From contig JAJYQP010000026.1 of the NCBI GenBank assembly GCA_021794525.1, positions 1-64,000 of the forward strand: 64,000 nt of DNA, read 5' to 3'. This document shows positions 53,158-62,295 of the stretch, one piece after another (within the stretch, counting starts at the first letter, position 1; each line of letters opens with the position of its first letter). The position numbers and the translations under genes were made by a program. The DNA comes from Pseudomonadota bacterium (GTDB lineage Bacteria; Pseudomonadota; Alphaproteobacteria; Sphingomonadales; Sphingomonadaceae). The notes under the pieces are model-generated. The model was not told where the DNA came from. It saw nothing but the letters and a program-made list of their open reading frames with translations, and made no database searches.

Positions 53158-53326
53158 CGGACGAATTTACGACATTTCAGGGGGACAGGCAAAGGCTTGG
53201 GGCGACCTGTTGATAACTTGCGGCAAGCAGGCTGTGGAGCGCCGGGTTGACCCTCGCCATGCGCTTGGCCAAGGCCTCCTCCACGCCGAATCGCCCTCGT
53301 GCGCGTCAGCCGGAGCACTGCCCACC

Positions 53327-55315
53327 ATGCGCCTCGACAATGCCCGCCTCGCGCCCATGGCCAACGCCATTCGCGCGCTGTCGATGGATGCGGTGGAGGC
53401 CGCCAACTCGGGCCATCCCGGAATGCCGATGGGCATGGCCGATGTCGCCACGGTGCTCTGGACCGAATATCTGAAGCACGATCCTGCCGCGCCGAAATGG
53501 GCCGACCGTGACCGCTTCGTGCTTTCGGCGGGTCACGGCTCGATGCTGATCTATAGCCTGCTGCATCTCAGCGGCTATGCGGCACCGACGCTTGAGGACA
53601 TCCGAAACTTCCGGCAACTCGGCAGCCCCTGCGCCGGCCACCCCGAGAACTTCCTGCTCGACGGCGTCGAATGCACCACCGGCCCGCTGGGGCAGGGTCT
53701 GGCGATGGCCGTGGGCATGGCGATGGCAGAACGACACCTCAATGCGGTGTTCGGCGATCCGCTCGTCGATCATCGGACCTGGGTGATCGCCGGTGACGGC
53801 TGCCTGATGGAAGGCATCAACCACGAGGCGATCGGGCTGGCGGGGCATCTCAAGCTCGGCCGTCTCAACGTGCTATGGGACGACAACCGCATCACCATCG
53901 ACGGTTCGACCGATCTTTCGACCAGCGAGGATATCGAGGCGCGCTACCGGGCGACCGGGTGGTATACGGTCCGCTGTGACGGGCACGATTTCGAAGACAT
54001 CCGCCGCGCGCTCGACGAGGCGACGGCCGATCCGCGTCCGACCCTGGTCGCCTGTCGGACGGTGATCGGGAAGGGCGCACCCAACAAGCAGGGCACCAGC
54101 GCCACGCACGGCTCGCCCCTGGGCAAGGACGAGGTGGGCGCAGCCCGCGTCGCGCTGGGCTGGGAACATCCGGCGTTCGAAATTCCTGCGGACATTCTCG
54201 CTGACTGGCGCAAGGCGGGGGAGCGTTCTGCCGAGGCGCATAGGGCGTGGCAGGACAGCCTCGCAAGCCATTCCGAAAAAGCGGAATTCGAGCGGAGAAT
54301 GGCAGGCGATCTCCCTGCCGGTTTCTCTCTCCGGGCGCATATCGATAGCCTGCTCGACGCGCCGCAGAAGGTCGCGACCCGCAAGGCGAGCGAGATGGCG
54401 CTGGCCGCGCTCAATCCGCTGCTGCCCGAAACAATCGGCGGTAGCGCGGACCTGACCGGTTCGAACAACACCAGGGCCGGCGGGATCGGACCGCTCACCT
54501 CGGAGGATTATTCCGGCCGCTACGTCTACTACGGCATCCGCGAATTCGGCATGGCGGCGGCTATGAACGGCATGGCGCTGCACGGGGGTGTCATTCCCTA
54601 TGGCGGCACGTTCCTGGTCTTCACCGACTATTGCCGTCCGGCGATCCGCCTCTCCGCGCTCCAGGAGAGTCGGGTCATCTACGTGATGACGCATGATTCG
54701 ATCGGCCTTGGCGAGGACGGCCCGACGCATCAGCCCATCGAGCACGTCCAGTCGTTGCGGATGATGCCCAATCTCCTCGTCATGCGACCCGCCGACGCGG
54801 TCGAGACGGCGGAGTGCTGGGAGATCGCGTTGCGCGAAAAGACCCGCCCCACGGTGCTCGCGCTCAGCCGACAGAACCTGCCGCAGGTCCGCACGCAAGC
54901 GGATAGCAACGCCAGTGCAAAGGGGGCGTATCGCCTCAAGGCGGCGAAGGCGGAGCGCAAGGCGATCCTGATCGCGACCGGCTCGGAAGTTTCGCTGGCT
55001 CTGGACTGCGCTGCGCAGCTCGAGGGCAAGGGGATTGGCGCGGACGTGGTCTCGATGGTCTGCACCCAGCTGTTCGACGAACAACCCGAGACCTATCGCG
55101 CCGATCTGCTGCCCGATGTCGCGCCCGAGCAGATCCTGCGGGTCAGCATCGAGGCAGGCACCACTTTCGGGTGGGATCGCTACACCATGACCAACGGCCT
55201 GCGTTTCGGTATCGATCGCTTCGGCGCCTCCGCCCCGGCGGAGCGGCTCTACGAGAAATTCGGTCTCACCGCGGACGCCATCGTTCCGCAGATCCTCAGC
55301 AAGTTGAACGGATAA
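53327..55315 (+). CDS. tkt: Transketolase
   Basis: 662 residues. TPP enzyme that moves two-carbon units in the pentose phosphate and Calvin-type pathways. Signatures: ALSMDAVEAANSGHPGMPMG, the TPP-binding GDGCLMEGINHEA with LNVLWDDNRITIDG, TRKASEMALAALN, GIREFGMAAAMNGMALHGG and THDSIGLGEDGPTHQPIEH. Length is typical. ATG 53327 (MRLDNARLAP) has GGAG 11 bases ahead; MANAIRALS at 53357 is an alternative. It heads a run tkt-gap-pgk-thioesterase-aldolase. Confidence 0.96.
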   Translation: MRLDNARLAPMANAIRALSMDAVEAANSGHPGMPMGMADVATVLWTEYLKHDPAAPKWADRDRFVLSAGHGSMLIYSLLHLSGYAAPTLEDIRNFRQLGSPCAGHPENFLLDGVECTTGPLGQGLAMAVGMAMAERHLNAVFGDPLVDHRTWVIAGDGCLMEGINHEAIGLAGHLKLGRLNVLWDDNRITIDGSTDLSTSEDIEARYRATGWYTVRCDGHDFEDIRRALDEATADPRPTLVACRTVIGKGAPNKQGTSATHGSPLGKDEVGAARVALGWEHPAFEIPADILADWRKAGERSAEAHRAWQDSLASHSEKAEFERRMAGDLPAGFSLRAHIDSLLDAPQKVATRKASEMALAALNPLLPETIGGSADLTGSNNTRAGGIGPLTSEDYSGRYVYYGIREFGMAAAMNGMALHGGVIPYGGTFLVFTDYCRPAIRLSALQESRVIYVMTHDSIGLGEDGPTHQPIEHVQSLRMMPNLLVMRPADAVETAECWEIALREKTRPTVLALSRQNLPQVRTQADSNASAKGAYRLKAAKAERKAILIATGSEVSLALDCAAQLEGKGIGADVVSMVCTQLFDEQPETYRADLLPDVAPEQILRVSIEAGTTFGWDRYTMTNGLRFGIDRFGASAPAERLYEKFGLTADAIVPQILSKLNG

Positions 55316-55330
55316 ACGGGAGTTCCTGGC

Positions 55331-56338
55331 ATGGCGACCAAGGTAGCAATCAATGGTTTCGGACGCATCGGCCGCCTGGTGGCGCGCGCGATCCTGGAGC
55401 GCACCGACCACGATCTCGAGCTTGTCAGCATCAACGACCTGGCCGACACTAGGTCGAACGCGCTGCTGTTCGGCTTCGACAGCACGCATGGCCGCTTCCC
55501 CGGCACGGTCGAGGTCGACGGCAACGACCTCGTCGTCAACGGCAAGCGCATCCACGTCACCGCCGAGAAGGACCCGGCGAACCTGCCGCACAAGGCGAAC
55601 GGCATCGACATCGTGCTCGAATGCACCGGCTTCTTCCAGTCCGACGCCGCCAGCCGCCCGCATCTCGCTGCCGGGGCCAAGCGCGTGCTGATCTCGGCAC
55701 CTGCCGACGGCGTTTCCAAGACCATCGTTTTCGGCGTGAACCAGGACACGCTGACCGCGGAGGACGTGATCGTCTCCAACGCGAGCTGCACCACCAACTG
55801 CCTCGCTCCCGTCGCCAAGGTGCTGCACGAGGCCGTGGGGATCGAGCGCGGCTTCATGACCACGATCCACAGCTATACCAATGACCAGCGGATGCTCGAC
55901 CAGATCCACAAGGACCTGCGCCGGGCGCGGGGCGGGGCGCAGAACATGATCCCGACCACCACCGGCGCGGCCCGCGCGGTCGGCCTTGTCCTTCCCGAGC
56001 TGAAGGGCAAGCTCGACGGCAGTTCGGTCCGCGTGCCGACGCCCAACGTCAGCCTCGTGGACCTGGTCTTCGTGCCGAGCCGCGAAACGACCAGGGACGA
56101 GGTCAACGCCGCGCTCAAGGCAGCATCGGAAGGCGCCCTCAAGGGCGTGCTCGCCTACACCGACCAGCCGCTCGTCTCGAGCGACTTCAATCATTATCCG
56201 GCGTCCTCTACGGTCGACTCGCTCGAAACCGGCGTGCTGGAAGGCAAGATGGTCCGCGTGGTCAGCTGGTACGACAACGAGTGGGGCTTTTCGAACCGCA
56301 TGATCGACACCGCCGGGGTGATGGCGGGACTGCTCTGA
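55331..56338 (+). CDS. gap: Glyceraldehyde-3-phosphate dehydrogenase
   Basis: 335 residues, oxidising glyceraldehyde-3-phosphate to 1,3-bisphosphoglycerate. NAD site [14 protein letters not shown]; the Asp in SINDL (residue 36) favours NAD over NADP. The catalytic cysteine is Cys153 in [34 protein letters not shown] and [12 protein letters not shown] are diagnostic. ATG 55331 is 15 bases after the tkt stop, with ACGGGAG in between, so the genes are probably one transcript. A palindromic repeat separates it from pgk. Confidence 0.97.
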   Translation: MATKVAINGFGRIGRLVARAILERTDHDLELVSINDLADTRSNALLFGFDSTHGRFPGTVEVDGNDLVVNGKRIHVTAEKDPANLPHKANGIDIVLECTGFFQSDAASRPHLAAGAKRVLISAPADGVSKTIVFGVNQDTLTAEDVIVSNASCTTNCLAPVAKVLHEAVGIERGFMTTIHSYTNDQRMLDQIHKDLRRARGGAQNMIPTTTGAARAVGLVLPELKGKLDGSSVRVPTPNVSLVDLVFVPSRETTRDEVNAALKAASEGALKGVLAYTDQPLVSSDFNHYPASSTVDSLETGVLEGKMVRVVSWYDNEWGFSNRMIDTAGVMAGLL

Positions 56339-56350
56339 GCGTCGCCACTT

Positions 56351-56417
56351 CCGTCCGTGTCGAGCGAAGTCGAGACACGTTTCGGCAGCGGTTCTCGACT
56401 TCGCTCGAACCGAACGG
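56351..56417. repeat. Dispersed palindromic repeat, copy B
   Basis: Arm 1 (56351-56375) and inverted arm 2 (56393-56417) are 25 bases each and match except for 4 positions; the core GTCGAGCGAAGTCGAGA is identical to that at 31357-31373. The 17-base loop differs from copy A. The element lies between gap and pgk, so it would be transcribed as a strong stem-loop and might affect mRNA ends or stability. Confidence 0.85.
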
Positions 56418-56430
56418 ATAGGTTTGCATC

Positions 56431-57630
56431 ATGAGCTTCAAGACCCTCGATGACCTGCCCGCCGACCTGACCGGTCAGGTCGCGCTCGTCCGCGTCGATC
56501 TCAACCTGCCGATGCAGGAGGGCCGCGCCAGCGACGTGACGCGGGTCGAGGCGGTGAAGCCGACCGTCCTCGAACTGTCCGATCGGGGCGCGAAAGTGCT
56601 GCTGCTTGCCCATTTCGGCCGCCCCAAGGGCCAGCGCCATTCGACCATGAGCACGAGCATGGTGCAGGGCGACGTCGAGCGGGTGCTGGACCGCGAGATC
56701 ATGTTCGTGCCCGAGGTGACGGGCCCGGTCGTCGAGCAGGCGCTCGGCATCTTCCGGTCCGGCGACATCGGCCTGCTCGACAATGTGCGCTTCTGGCCCG
56801 GCGAGGAGGCGAACGACCCCGAGTTTGCCCGGGGCATCGCTGCGGTGGGCGATTTCTACGTCAACGACGCCTTCTCAGCCTCGCACCGGGCCCACGCCAG
56901 CACAGAGGGACTTGCCCATTTGCTGCCGGCCTATGCAGGCCGCGCGATGGAAGCGGAGCTGAAGGCGCTCGACGCTGCGCTCGGCAATCCCGCTCGCCCG
57001 GTCGCCGCGGTGGTGGGCGGTGCCAAGGTCTCGACCAAGCTCGACGTGCTCGAGCAGATGGTCCGCAAGGTCCAGCACCTGGTGATCGGCGGCGGCATGG
57101 CCAATACCTTCCTCGCCGCGCGCGGCGTCAACGTCGGCAAGTCGCTGTGCGAGCACGATCTTGCCGCCACGGCGAACCGCATCATGGACGAGGCCGATCA
57201 CGCCGGCTGCACGGTGCACCTGCCCTATGACGTCGTGGTCGCGAAGGAATTCGCCGCCAATCCGGCGAGCCTTCGGACCTGCAACGTCCACGAGGTCGCC
57301 GGGGATGAGATGATCCTCGACGTCGGCCCGCAGGCGGTGGAGGCGCTGGGTGACGTCCTGAAGACCTGCCGCACGCTGGTGTGGAACGGGCCGATGGGCG
57401 CCTTCGAGACACCGCCCTTCGATGCCGCCACGGTCGCGCTGGCGAAAACCGCCGCGGCGTTGACGCAGGATGGCTCGCTGACGTCAGTTGCCGGTGGCGG
57501 CGACACGGTCGCGGCACTGGCTCACGCCGGCGTGGCTAAGGATTTTACTTATGTTTCAACCGCTGGCGGTGCTTTCCTCGAATGGATGGAAGGTAAGGAA
57601 CTGCCAGGGGTCGCGGCTCTGACCAAATGA
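56431..57630 (+). CDS. pgk: Phosphoglycerate kinase
   Basis: 399 residues. It makes ATP from 1,3-bisphosphoglycerate. [25 protein letters not shown] and [15 protein letters not shown] form the N-domain substrate site; [15 protein letters not shown], the GGGMANTFL segment, the [10 protein letters not shown] loop and [14 protein letters not shown] form the nucleotide domain. The loop after FGRPKG is shorter than usual in this alignment by eye but complete. ATG 56431 follows the palindromic repeat by 13 bases. The stop overlaps the thioesterase start by 4 bases. Confidence 0.96.
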   Translation: MSFKTLDDLPADLTGQVALVRVDLNLPMQEGRASDVTRVEAVKPTVLELSDRGAKVLLLAHFGRPKGQRHSTMSTSMVQGDVERVLDREIMFVPEVTGPVVEQALGIFRSGDIGLLDNVRFWPGEEANDPEFARGIAAVGDFYVNDAFSASHRAHASTEGLAHLLPAYAGRAMEAELKALDAALGNPARPVAAVVGGAKVSTKLDVLEQMVRKVQHLVIGGGMANTFLAARGVNVGKSLCEHDLAATANRIMDEADHAGCTVHLPYDVVVAKEFAANPASLRTCNVHEVAGDEMILDVGPQAVEALGDVLKTCRTLVWNGPMGAFETPPFDAATVALAKTAAALTQDGSLTSVAGGGDTVAALAHAGVAKDFTYVSTAGGAFLEWMEGKELPGVAALTK

Positions 57631-58082
57631 GCGAGAACGAAGCGGTCGGCTCTACTGGCGGTCTGGTCCCGGTCACCGAGGGCGAATTCGCGGGCTGGCA
57701 GGTCTGGCAGTCAGATGCCTTCGAGCAGCGTGCCGGACCATTCTACGAGCGGGTTGAGGAGAACGGCAAGCCCGTCTCGGCGTTTCGTGCCGAGCCGCGC
57801 CACATGAACGGTGCAGGCTTCATGCATGGCGGCTGCCTGATGACATTCGCCGACGGTGCGCTCTTCACCATCGCGCGCGAAGCCATGGCGGGCGGGCACG
57901 GCGTGACGATGAACCTGTCGGGCGATTTTCTCGACGCGGTGCGGGCGGGTGAACTGGTCGAGGCGCGCGGCGAGGTCACGCGGGCTGGCGGCAAGACCAT
58001 TTACGTTCGCGGGATCGTGACCGCGGACGGCAGGCCGGCGCTCAGTTTCACGGGGATCATCCGCAAGATATCGCGGCGCTGA
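57627..58082 (+). CDS. PaaI-type hotdog thioesterase family protein
   Basis: 151 residues with one hotdog domain: [20 protein letters not shown] is the conserved N/G-x-HGG-x-x-x-x-x-D helix of the PaaI group, and the strands [19 protein letters not shown] with [18 protein letters not shown] complete the fold. Such enzymes hydrolyse acyl-CoAs. The specific substrate is unknown. ATG 57627 overlaps the pgk stop (ATGA), so it is translationally coupled to a glycolytic gene, although its role there is not obvious. Confidence 0.85.
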   Translation: MSENEAVGSTGGLVPVTEGEFAGWQVWQSDAFEQRAGPFYERVEENGKPVSAFRAEPRHMNGAGFMHGGCLMTFADGALFTIAREAMAGGHGVTMNLSGDFLDAVRAGELVEARGEVTRAGGKTIYVRGIVTADGRPALSFTGIIRKISRR

Positions 58083-58188
58083 GCCGTCAAATCGGGACAG
58101 CGTCGTGTGGGAGCGCTCACAAGCGTTGCCCCCCGCCCGCGCTGCGGTTAGGTGCCCGCGCATACGAATGCATCACACGGGGACCACC

Positions 58189-59076
58189 ATGAATTTCGAC
58201 GACATGCGCCAGCGCGTTGCGACCGGCGAGGGCTTTATCGCGGCGCTCGACCAGTCGGGCGGCTCCACGCCCAAGGCATTGAAGGGCTATGGCATCGAGG
58301 ATGGCGCCTGGAGCAGCGAGGAGGAGATGTTCGATCTCATCCACCAGATGCGCCAACGCATCATCGAAAGCCCCTGCTTCGGCAATGGCAAGGTGATCGG
58401 CGCGATCCTGTTCGAAAAGACCATGGACGGTCAGAGCGGCGGCAAGAGCGTGCCCGCGCGCCTCGCCGAGCGCGGCGTGGTACCCTTCCTCAAGGTCGAC
58501 AAGGGACTGGAGGAAGAGAAGGACGGCGTCCAGCTCATGAAGCCGATGCCCGATCTGGAGACGCTCTGCACCCGCGCCAGGGCGCTGGGGGTGTTCGGCA
58601 CCAAGATGCGCTCGGTTATCAAGACCGCGAACCTGGCGGGGATCGAGGCGATCGTCGCGCAGCAGTTCGAAGAGGGCCGCCGCATCCTCGGGACCGGCCT
58701 GACGCCCATCCTGGAGCCCGAATACGACATCACCGCCGCCGACCGCGCCGAGGGTGAAAAGCTGCTGCTTGCCAGCATCCTCAGGCACCTCGACGCGCTG
58801 CCGGATGGCGAGCAGGTCATGCTCAAGCTCTCGATCCCGGCCGAAGCGGGCCTCTACGCGCCGCTGATCGGACACGCCAAGGTCCTGCGCGTGGTGGCGC
58901 TTTCGGGCGGGTTCTCGACCGACGAGGCTTGCGAGAAGCTCGCCCAGAACAAGGGCATGATCGCCAGCTTCAGCCGCGGACTGCTGCAGGACCTTCGGCA
59001 CCAGCAGTCGGACGAGGACTTCGACGGCACGCTCGGCGCCGCGATCGACCAGATCCACGCGGCCAGCGTGGCGTAA
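58189..59076 (+). CDS. Class I fructose-bisphosphate aldolase
   Basis: 295 residues. Schiff-base aldolase interconverting fructose-1,6-bisphosphate with DHAP and G3P. The opening FIAALDQSGGSTPKALK, the central VVPFLKVDKGLEEEKDGVQL and the Lys-containing VMLKLSIPAEAG (catalytic-lysine strand) match the bacterial class I family, as does the VVALSGGFSTDEAC phosphate site. Family sequence begins at ATG 58189, after ACGGGGA; the open frame extends upstream into the intergenic gap. Convergent with the lipoprotein gene 2 bases away. Confidence 0.93.
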   Translation: MNFDDMRQRVATGEGFIAALDQSGGSTPKALKGYGIEDGAWSSEEEMFDLIHQMRQRIIESPCFGNGKVIGAILFEKTMDGQSGGKSVPARLAERGVVPFLKVDKGLEEEKDGVQLMKPMPDLETLCTRARALGVFGTKMRSVIKTANLAGIEAIVAQQFEEGRRILGTGLTPILEPEYDITAADRAEGEKLLLASILRHLDALPDGEQVMLKLSIPAEAGLYAPLIGHAKVLRVVALSGGFSTDEACEKLAQNKGMIASFSRGLLQDLRHQQSDEDFDGTLGAAIDQIHAASVA

Positions 59077-59078
59077 AT

Positions 59079-59510
59079 CTACTGCAAGGGCGGGCCGGGG
59101 TCGGTCCCGACATTCCAACCCGCCTCGTAGTTGAATCGATAGTCCTCGGCCCGGGTCTCGTGGTCCGTGACCTTGCCAGGCTCACCGGAAACCAGTGCCA
59201 CGATGCGGCCGTGCGTGCCGTAGCTCTCGCCGAGGGTGATGTTGGCCGTGTCGCGCCAGCCCGCGCCGTCGATCTGGGTTGCGACGATCAATCGACCGGC
59301 CCAGACGCAGCGGGCGTTTATCGGGCAGCGGCTGTCCTCGACCACCCTTACCGGGGTCACGGAGAGCTCTCCGACGCGCACCCTCTGGCCGAGCGCCACT
59401 GAGCTGCCCTCCGGTGCGGGCGGGGTGGAAACGGGGTCGGGCACCACCATGCAGGCGGAGAGCAGCAGGGCGGGGGCGAGGGGCGCCAGGGTCGTGATTA
59501 TTCGGGTCAT
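59079..59510 (-). CDS. Putative lipoprotein
   Basis: 143 residues. A signal sequence ends in a lipobox LLSAC (Cys20), so the mature protein is expected to be lipid-anchored in the envelope. A conserved-looking segment DSRCPINARCVWAGRLIVAT with three Cys/Trp landmarks is shared with many small uncharacterised proteins of proteobacteria; two mature cysteines may pair. No function is known to me. ATG 59510. It is divergent from thiE and convergent with the aldolase gene. Confidence 0.8.
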   Translation of the reverse strand: MTRIITTLAPLAPALLLSACMVVPDPVSTPPAPEGSSVALGQRVRVGELSVTPVRVVEDSRCPINARCVWAGRLIVATQIDGAGWRDTANITLGESYGTHGRIVALVSGEPGKVTDHETRAEDYRFNYEAGWNVGTDPGPPLQ

Positions 59511-59568
59511 CGCGTTACTACGCGCGCAGCCCCTTGCGGCCCCCTGAATGGACGCTAGTCCCGCAGAA

Positions 59569-60222
59569 ATGACCGACGGACAGCCCGCGACGCAGCTCTA
59601 CCTGATCTCACCCCTCGATGTGGGCGGGACATTTCCCGACCGTCTCGAGCGCGCCCTGGCGGCAGGGCCGGTCGCGGCGTTCCAGTTCCGGGTAAAGGGG
59701 GTGGACGAGCACGAGGCGGCGCGGCTCGCGGCGCCCTTGCAGGAAATCTGCGCCGCTCGCGACTGCGCCTTCATCGTCAACGACAGCGCGAAGCTGGCCA
59801 AGCGGCTCAAGGCGGATGGCGTGCATTTGGGGCAGGGCGACGGCGACGTGCGCGAAACGCGAAAACTGCTCGGGCGGGAGGCGCAGATCGGGGTGACCTG
59901 CCACGCCAGTCGCCACCTGGCGATGGAAGCAGGCGAGGCGGGGGCGGACTATGTGGCGTTCGGCGCCTTCTTTCCGAGCATCACCAAGCAAAGCGAGCAT
60001 CGGCCGGAGCCCGAAATCCTCGCCTGGTGGCAGCGGCTTTTCGAAATTCCCTGCGTCGCGATCGGCGGGATCACGCCCGCAAACTGTGCCCCGCTCGTGA
60101 GCGCGGGGGCCGACTTCCTCGCGGTCTCGAGCGCGGTCTGGGGCGGCGATGAGGCAGCAACCGTACAGGCTTTCCACCGCGCGATCGACGGCGCCAATTC
60201 CCAAGTGCCAGGCAATATGTAA
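59569..60222 (+). CDS. thiE: Thiamine phosphate synthase
   Basis: 217 residues (ATG 59569) or 224 (ATG 59548). It joins HMP-PP and thiazole phosphate. AFQFRVKG replaces the more usual QxRxK core, then AFIVNDSAKLAKRLKADGVH with LGQGD, IGVTCHASRHLAMEAGEAGA, VAFGAFFPSITK and AIGGITPANCAPLVSAGADF follow the TIM-barrel order of ThiE. I prefer 59569 because family sequence starts there, but neither start has a strong ribosome site. Followed 31 bases later by the OPT transporter gene. Confidence 0.9.
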   Translation: MTDGQPATQLYLISPLDVGGTFPDRLERALAAGPVAAFQFRVKGVDEHEAARLAAPLQEICAARDCAFIVNDSAKLAKRLKADGVHLGQGDGDVRETRKLLGREAQIGVTCHASRHLAMEAGEAGADYVAFGAFFPSITKQSEHRPEPEILAWWQRLFEIPCVAIGGITPANCAPLVSAGADFLAVSSAVWGGDEAATVQAFHRAIDGANSQVPGNM

Positions 60223-60253
60223 TCCCGCGCGCTTCACGGCGAAGGGACAGGAC

Positions 60254-62251
60254 ATGGCGAAACCGACAGAGGGCGAGACGAACCGCCGCGAACTGACGCT
60301 GCGCGCCTTGCTGCTCGGCGGGCTACTGACGGTCGTCTTCACCGCCGCCAATGTCTATTTCGGCCTGCGCGTCGGGCTGACCTTCTCGACCGCGCTGCCC
60401 GCGGCGGTCATCTCGATGGCGGTGCTGAGGTTGTTTCGCGACAACAGCGTGGTCGAGAACAACATCACCCAGACGCTTGCGAGCGCCGCGGGGGCGGTGG
60501 CGACGATGATCTTCGTCCTCCCCGGCCTGGTGATGGTCGGATGGTGGACCGAGTTTCCCTACTGGACCACGGTGGCCCTGTGCTTCGTCGGAGGCACGCT
60601 GGGCGTGATGATGAGCGTGCCGCTGCGCCGCGCGCTGGTGGTCAATTCCGACCTCCCCTATCCCGAGGGCGTCGCCGGGGCCGAGGTGCTCAAGGTGGGC
60701 AGCCGGGACGCGCGGGGGGCGGCGGAAAGCCGCTTCGGTCTTGCAACCATGCTGCTCGGCGCGGGGCTCGCCACCGTCATGGCGCTGCTGGTCGCGCTGA
60801 AACTCGCCGCGGGCGAACTGGCGCGGAATTTCAAGCTCGGGCAGGGCGCGACCGGAGTCGCCTTTTCCACCTCGATGGGCCTGCTCGCGATTGGGCACCT
60901 CATCGGGTTGTCGGCGGGTGTCGCGCTTGCCGTCGGGACGGTCATATCCTGGGGCATCCTTTTGCCGTGGCGGACATCGCTCGTCGACGGGTCGCTGCCC
61001 ATCGACGATCTCGTCGGCACGGTCTTCAGCCAGGAGGTGCGCTTCATCGGCGCGGGCGCCATCGCGGTCGCCTCGATCTGGACGCTGCTCAAGCTGGTGA
61101 AGCCGATTGCCGCCGGACTTGCCGGCATCCTCGCGGCGCAGCGCGCGCGCAAGGGTGGCGAGATGCTTGATCTGACGGAGCGCGATCTTCCGGGCAGTGT
61201 GGTGCTCGGCACCGTCGCCATTGCGATGCTGCCGATCGCCTGGCTGCTGTGGCGCTTCGCCGAGGGCGGGCCGGTGGCGGAAATCTTTCCCGTCGCGCTG
61301 GCTGCCACGCTGGTGTTCATCCTCGCTATCGGCGCGGTCGTTTCGGCGGTGACGGGGTACATGGCCGGGCTGGTCGGCACATCGAACAGCCCCGTGTCGG
61401 GCGTGGGCATCCTCTCGATCGTGGTGGCGGCGCTGATGGTCGCGGCGCTTTTTCCCGGTCCGCACAGCGCGACCGATACCAGGGCGCTGGTGGCCTACGC
61501 GCTGTTCGCGACCGCTTTCATCTTCGGTATCGCCCTTATCGCCAATGATAACCTGCAGGACCTGAAGACCGGCCAGTTGGTCGGTTCGACGCCGTGGAAG
61601 CAGCAGCTTGCGCTGGTCCTGGGCGTGGGCGCTGGATCGCTGGTGATCCCGCCGGTGCTCAACCTGCTCGACGTGACGATGGGGTTTGCGGGCGCGCCAG
61701 GGGCCAATCCCGAGACCGCGCTGCCGGCACCGCAGGCCTCGCTCATTTCCAGCCTCGCGCAGGGGGTGCTCGGCGGCACCTTGCGCTGGGACCTGATCGG
61801 GCTGGGCGGGGCAATCGTCGCCGAGATCATCGTCATCGACGAGCTGCTGGGGCGCCGGGCTGGCGCTGCCGGCAGCAAGGGTTTCCGCCTGCCGCCGCTG
61901 GGCGTGGCGATGGGAATGTATCTCCCGATCTCGATCATCCTGCCCTCCGCGCTCGGCGCGGTCTTGGGGCATTTGTGGGACCGGCGCGCCGACCGCAGCA
62001 GCGACCCGGAACGGCTGAAGCGCGCCGGCGTGCTGCTGGCGACAGGCATCGTCGTCGGCGACAGCCTGTTCGGCCTGTTCTTCGCAGGAGCGGTTGCGCT
62101 GCTGGGAGAGGATCCGCTCGCCATCGTCGGCGATGATTTCGCCACCGCCGCGCAGCTTGTCGGCGCCGCGGCGCTCGCGGCGCTGATCTGGTGGGGTTAC
62201 GACCGCACATATCGGGGTGCCCGCAAGCTGGGCCGGGGCGCGGAAACATAG
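60254..62251 (+). CDS. OPT family oligopeptide transporter
   Basis: 665 residues, about 14-16 hydrophobic segments. NVYFGLRVGLTFSTALPAAV near residue 30 and NNITQTLASAAGAVATMIFV near 75 are the OPT-family substrate-channel motifs, with DLPYPEGVAGAEVLK and GTSNSPVSGVGILS further on. OPT proteins are proton-coupled importers of small peptides or metal chelates; the substrate is not evident. ATG 60254 has AAGGGACAGG ahead. The open frame upstream lies within thiE. The LDT lipoprotein gene follows after 44 bases. Confidence 0.92.
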   Translation: MAKPTEGETNRRELTLRALLLGGLLTVVFTAANVYFGLRVGLTFSTALPAAVISMAVLRLFRDNSVVENNITQTLASAAGAVATMIFVLPGLVMVGWWTEFPYWTTVALCFVGGTLGVMMSVPLRRALVVNSDLPYPEGVAGAEVLKVGSRDARGAAESRFGLATMLLGAGLATVMALLVALKLAAGELARNFKLGQGATGVAFSTSMGLLAIGHLIGLSAGVALAVGTVISWGILLPWRTSLVDGSLPIDDLVGTVFSQEVRFIGAGAIAVASIWTLLKLVKPIAAGLAGILAAQRARKGGEMLDLTERDLPGSVVLGTVAIAMLPIAWLLWRFAEGGPVAEIFPVALAATLVFILAIGAVVSAVTGYMAGLVGTSNSPVSGVGILSIVVAALMVAALFPGPHSATDTRALVAYALFATAFIFGIALIANDNLQDLKTGQLVGSTPWKQQLALVLGVGAGSLVIPPVLNLLDVTMGFAGAPGANPETALPAPQASLISSLAQGVLGGTLRWDLIGLGGAIVAEIIVIDELLGRRAGAAGSKGFRLPPLGVAMGMYLPISIILPSALGAVLGHLWDRRADRSSDPERLKRAGVLLATGIVVGDSLFGLFFAGAVALLGEDPLAIVGDDFATAAQLVGAAALAALIWWGYDRTYRGARKLGRGAET

Positions 62252-62295
62252 CGGCGCCAGCGCGTTGGTCCCGAAAGCTTTTCCGGGAGAGCCCA

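Noticed and set aside
53214-53222. DnaA-box-like TGTTGATAA in the zapA-tkt gap
   Set aside because: A single site one base from consensus with no cluster, AT-rich unwinding region or dnaA/dnaN neighbours; not an origin.
52628-53326. N-terminal extension of transketolase by 233 codons
   Set aside because: The extension lies antisense to zapA and the coiled-coil gene; transketolase length is normal from 53327.
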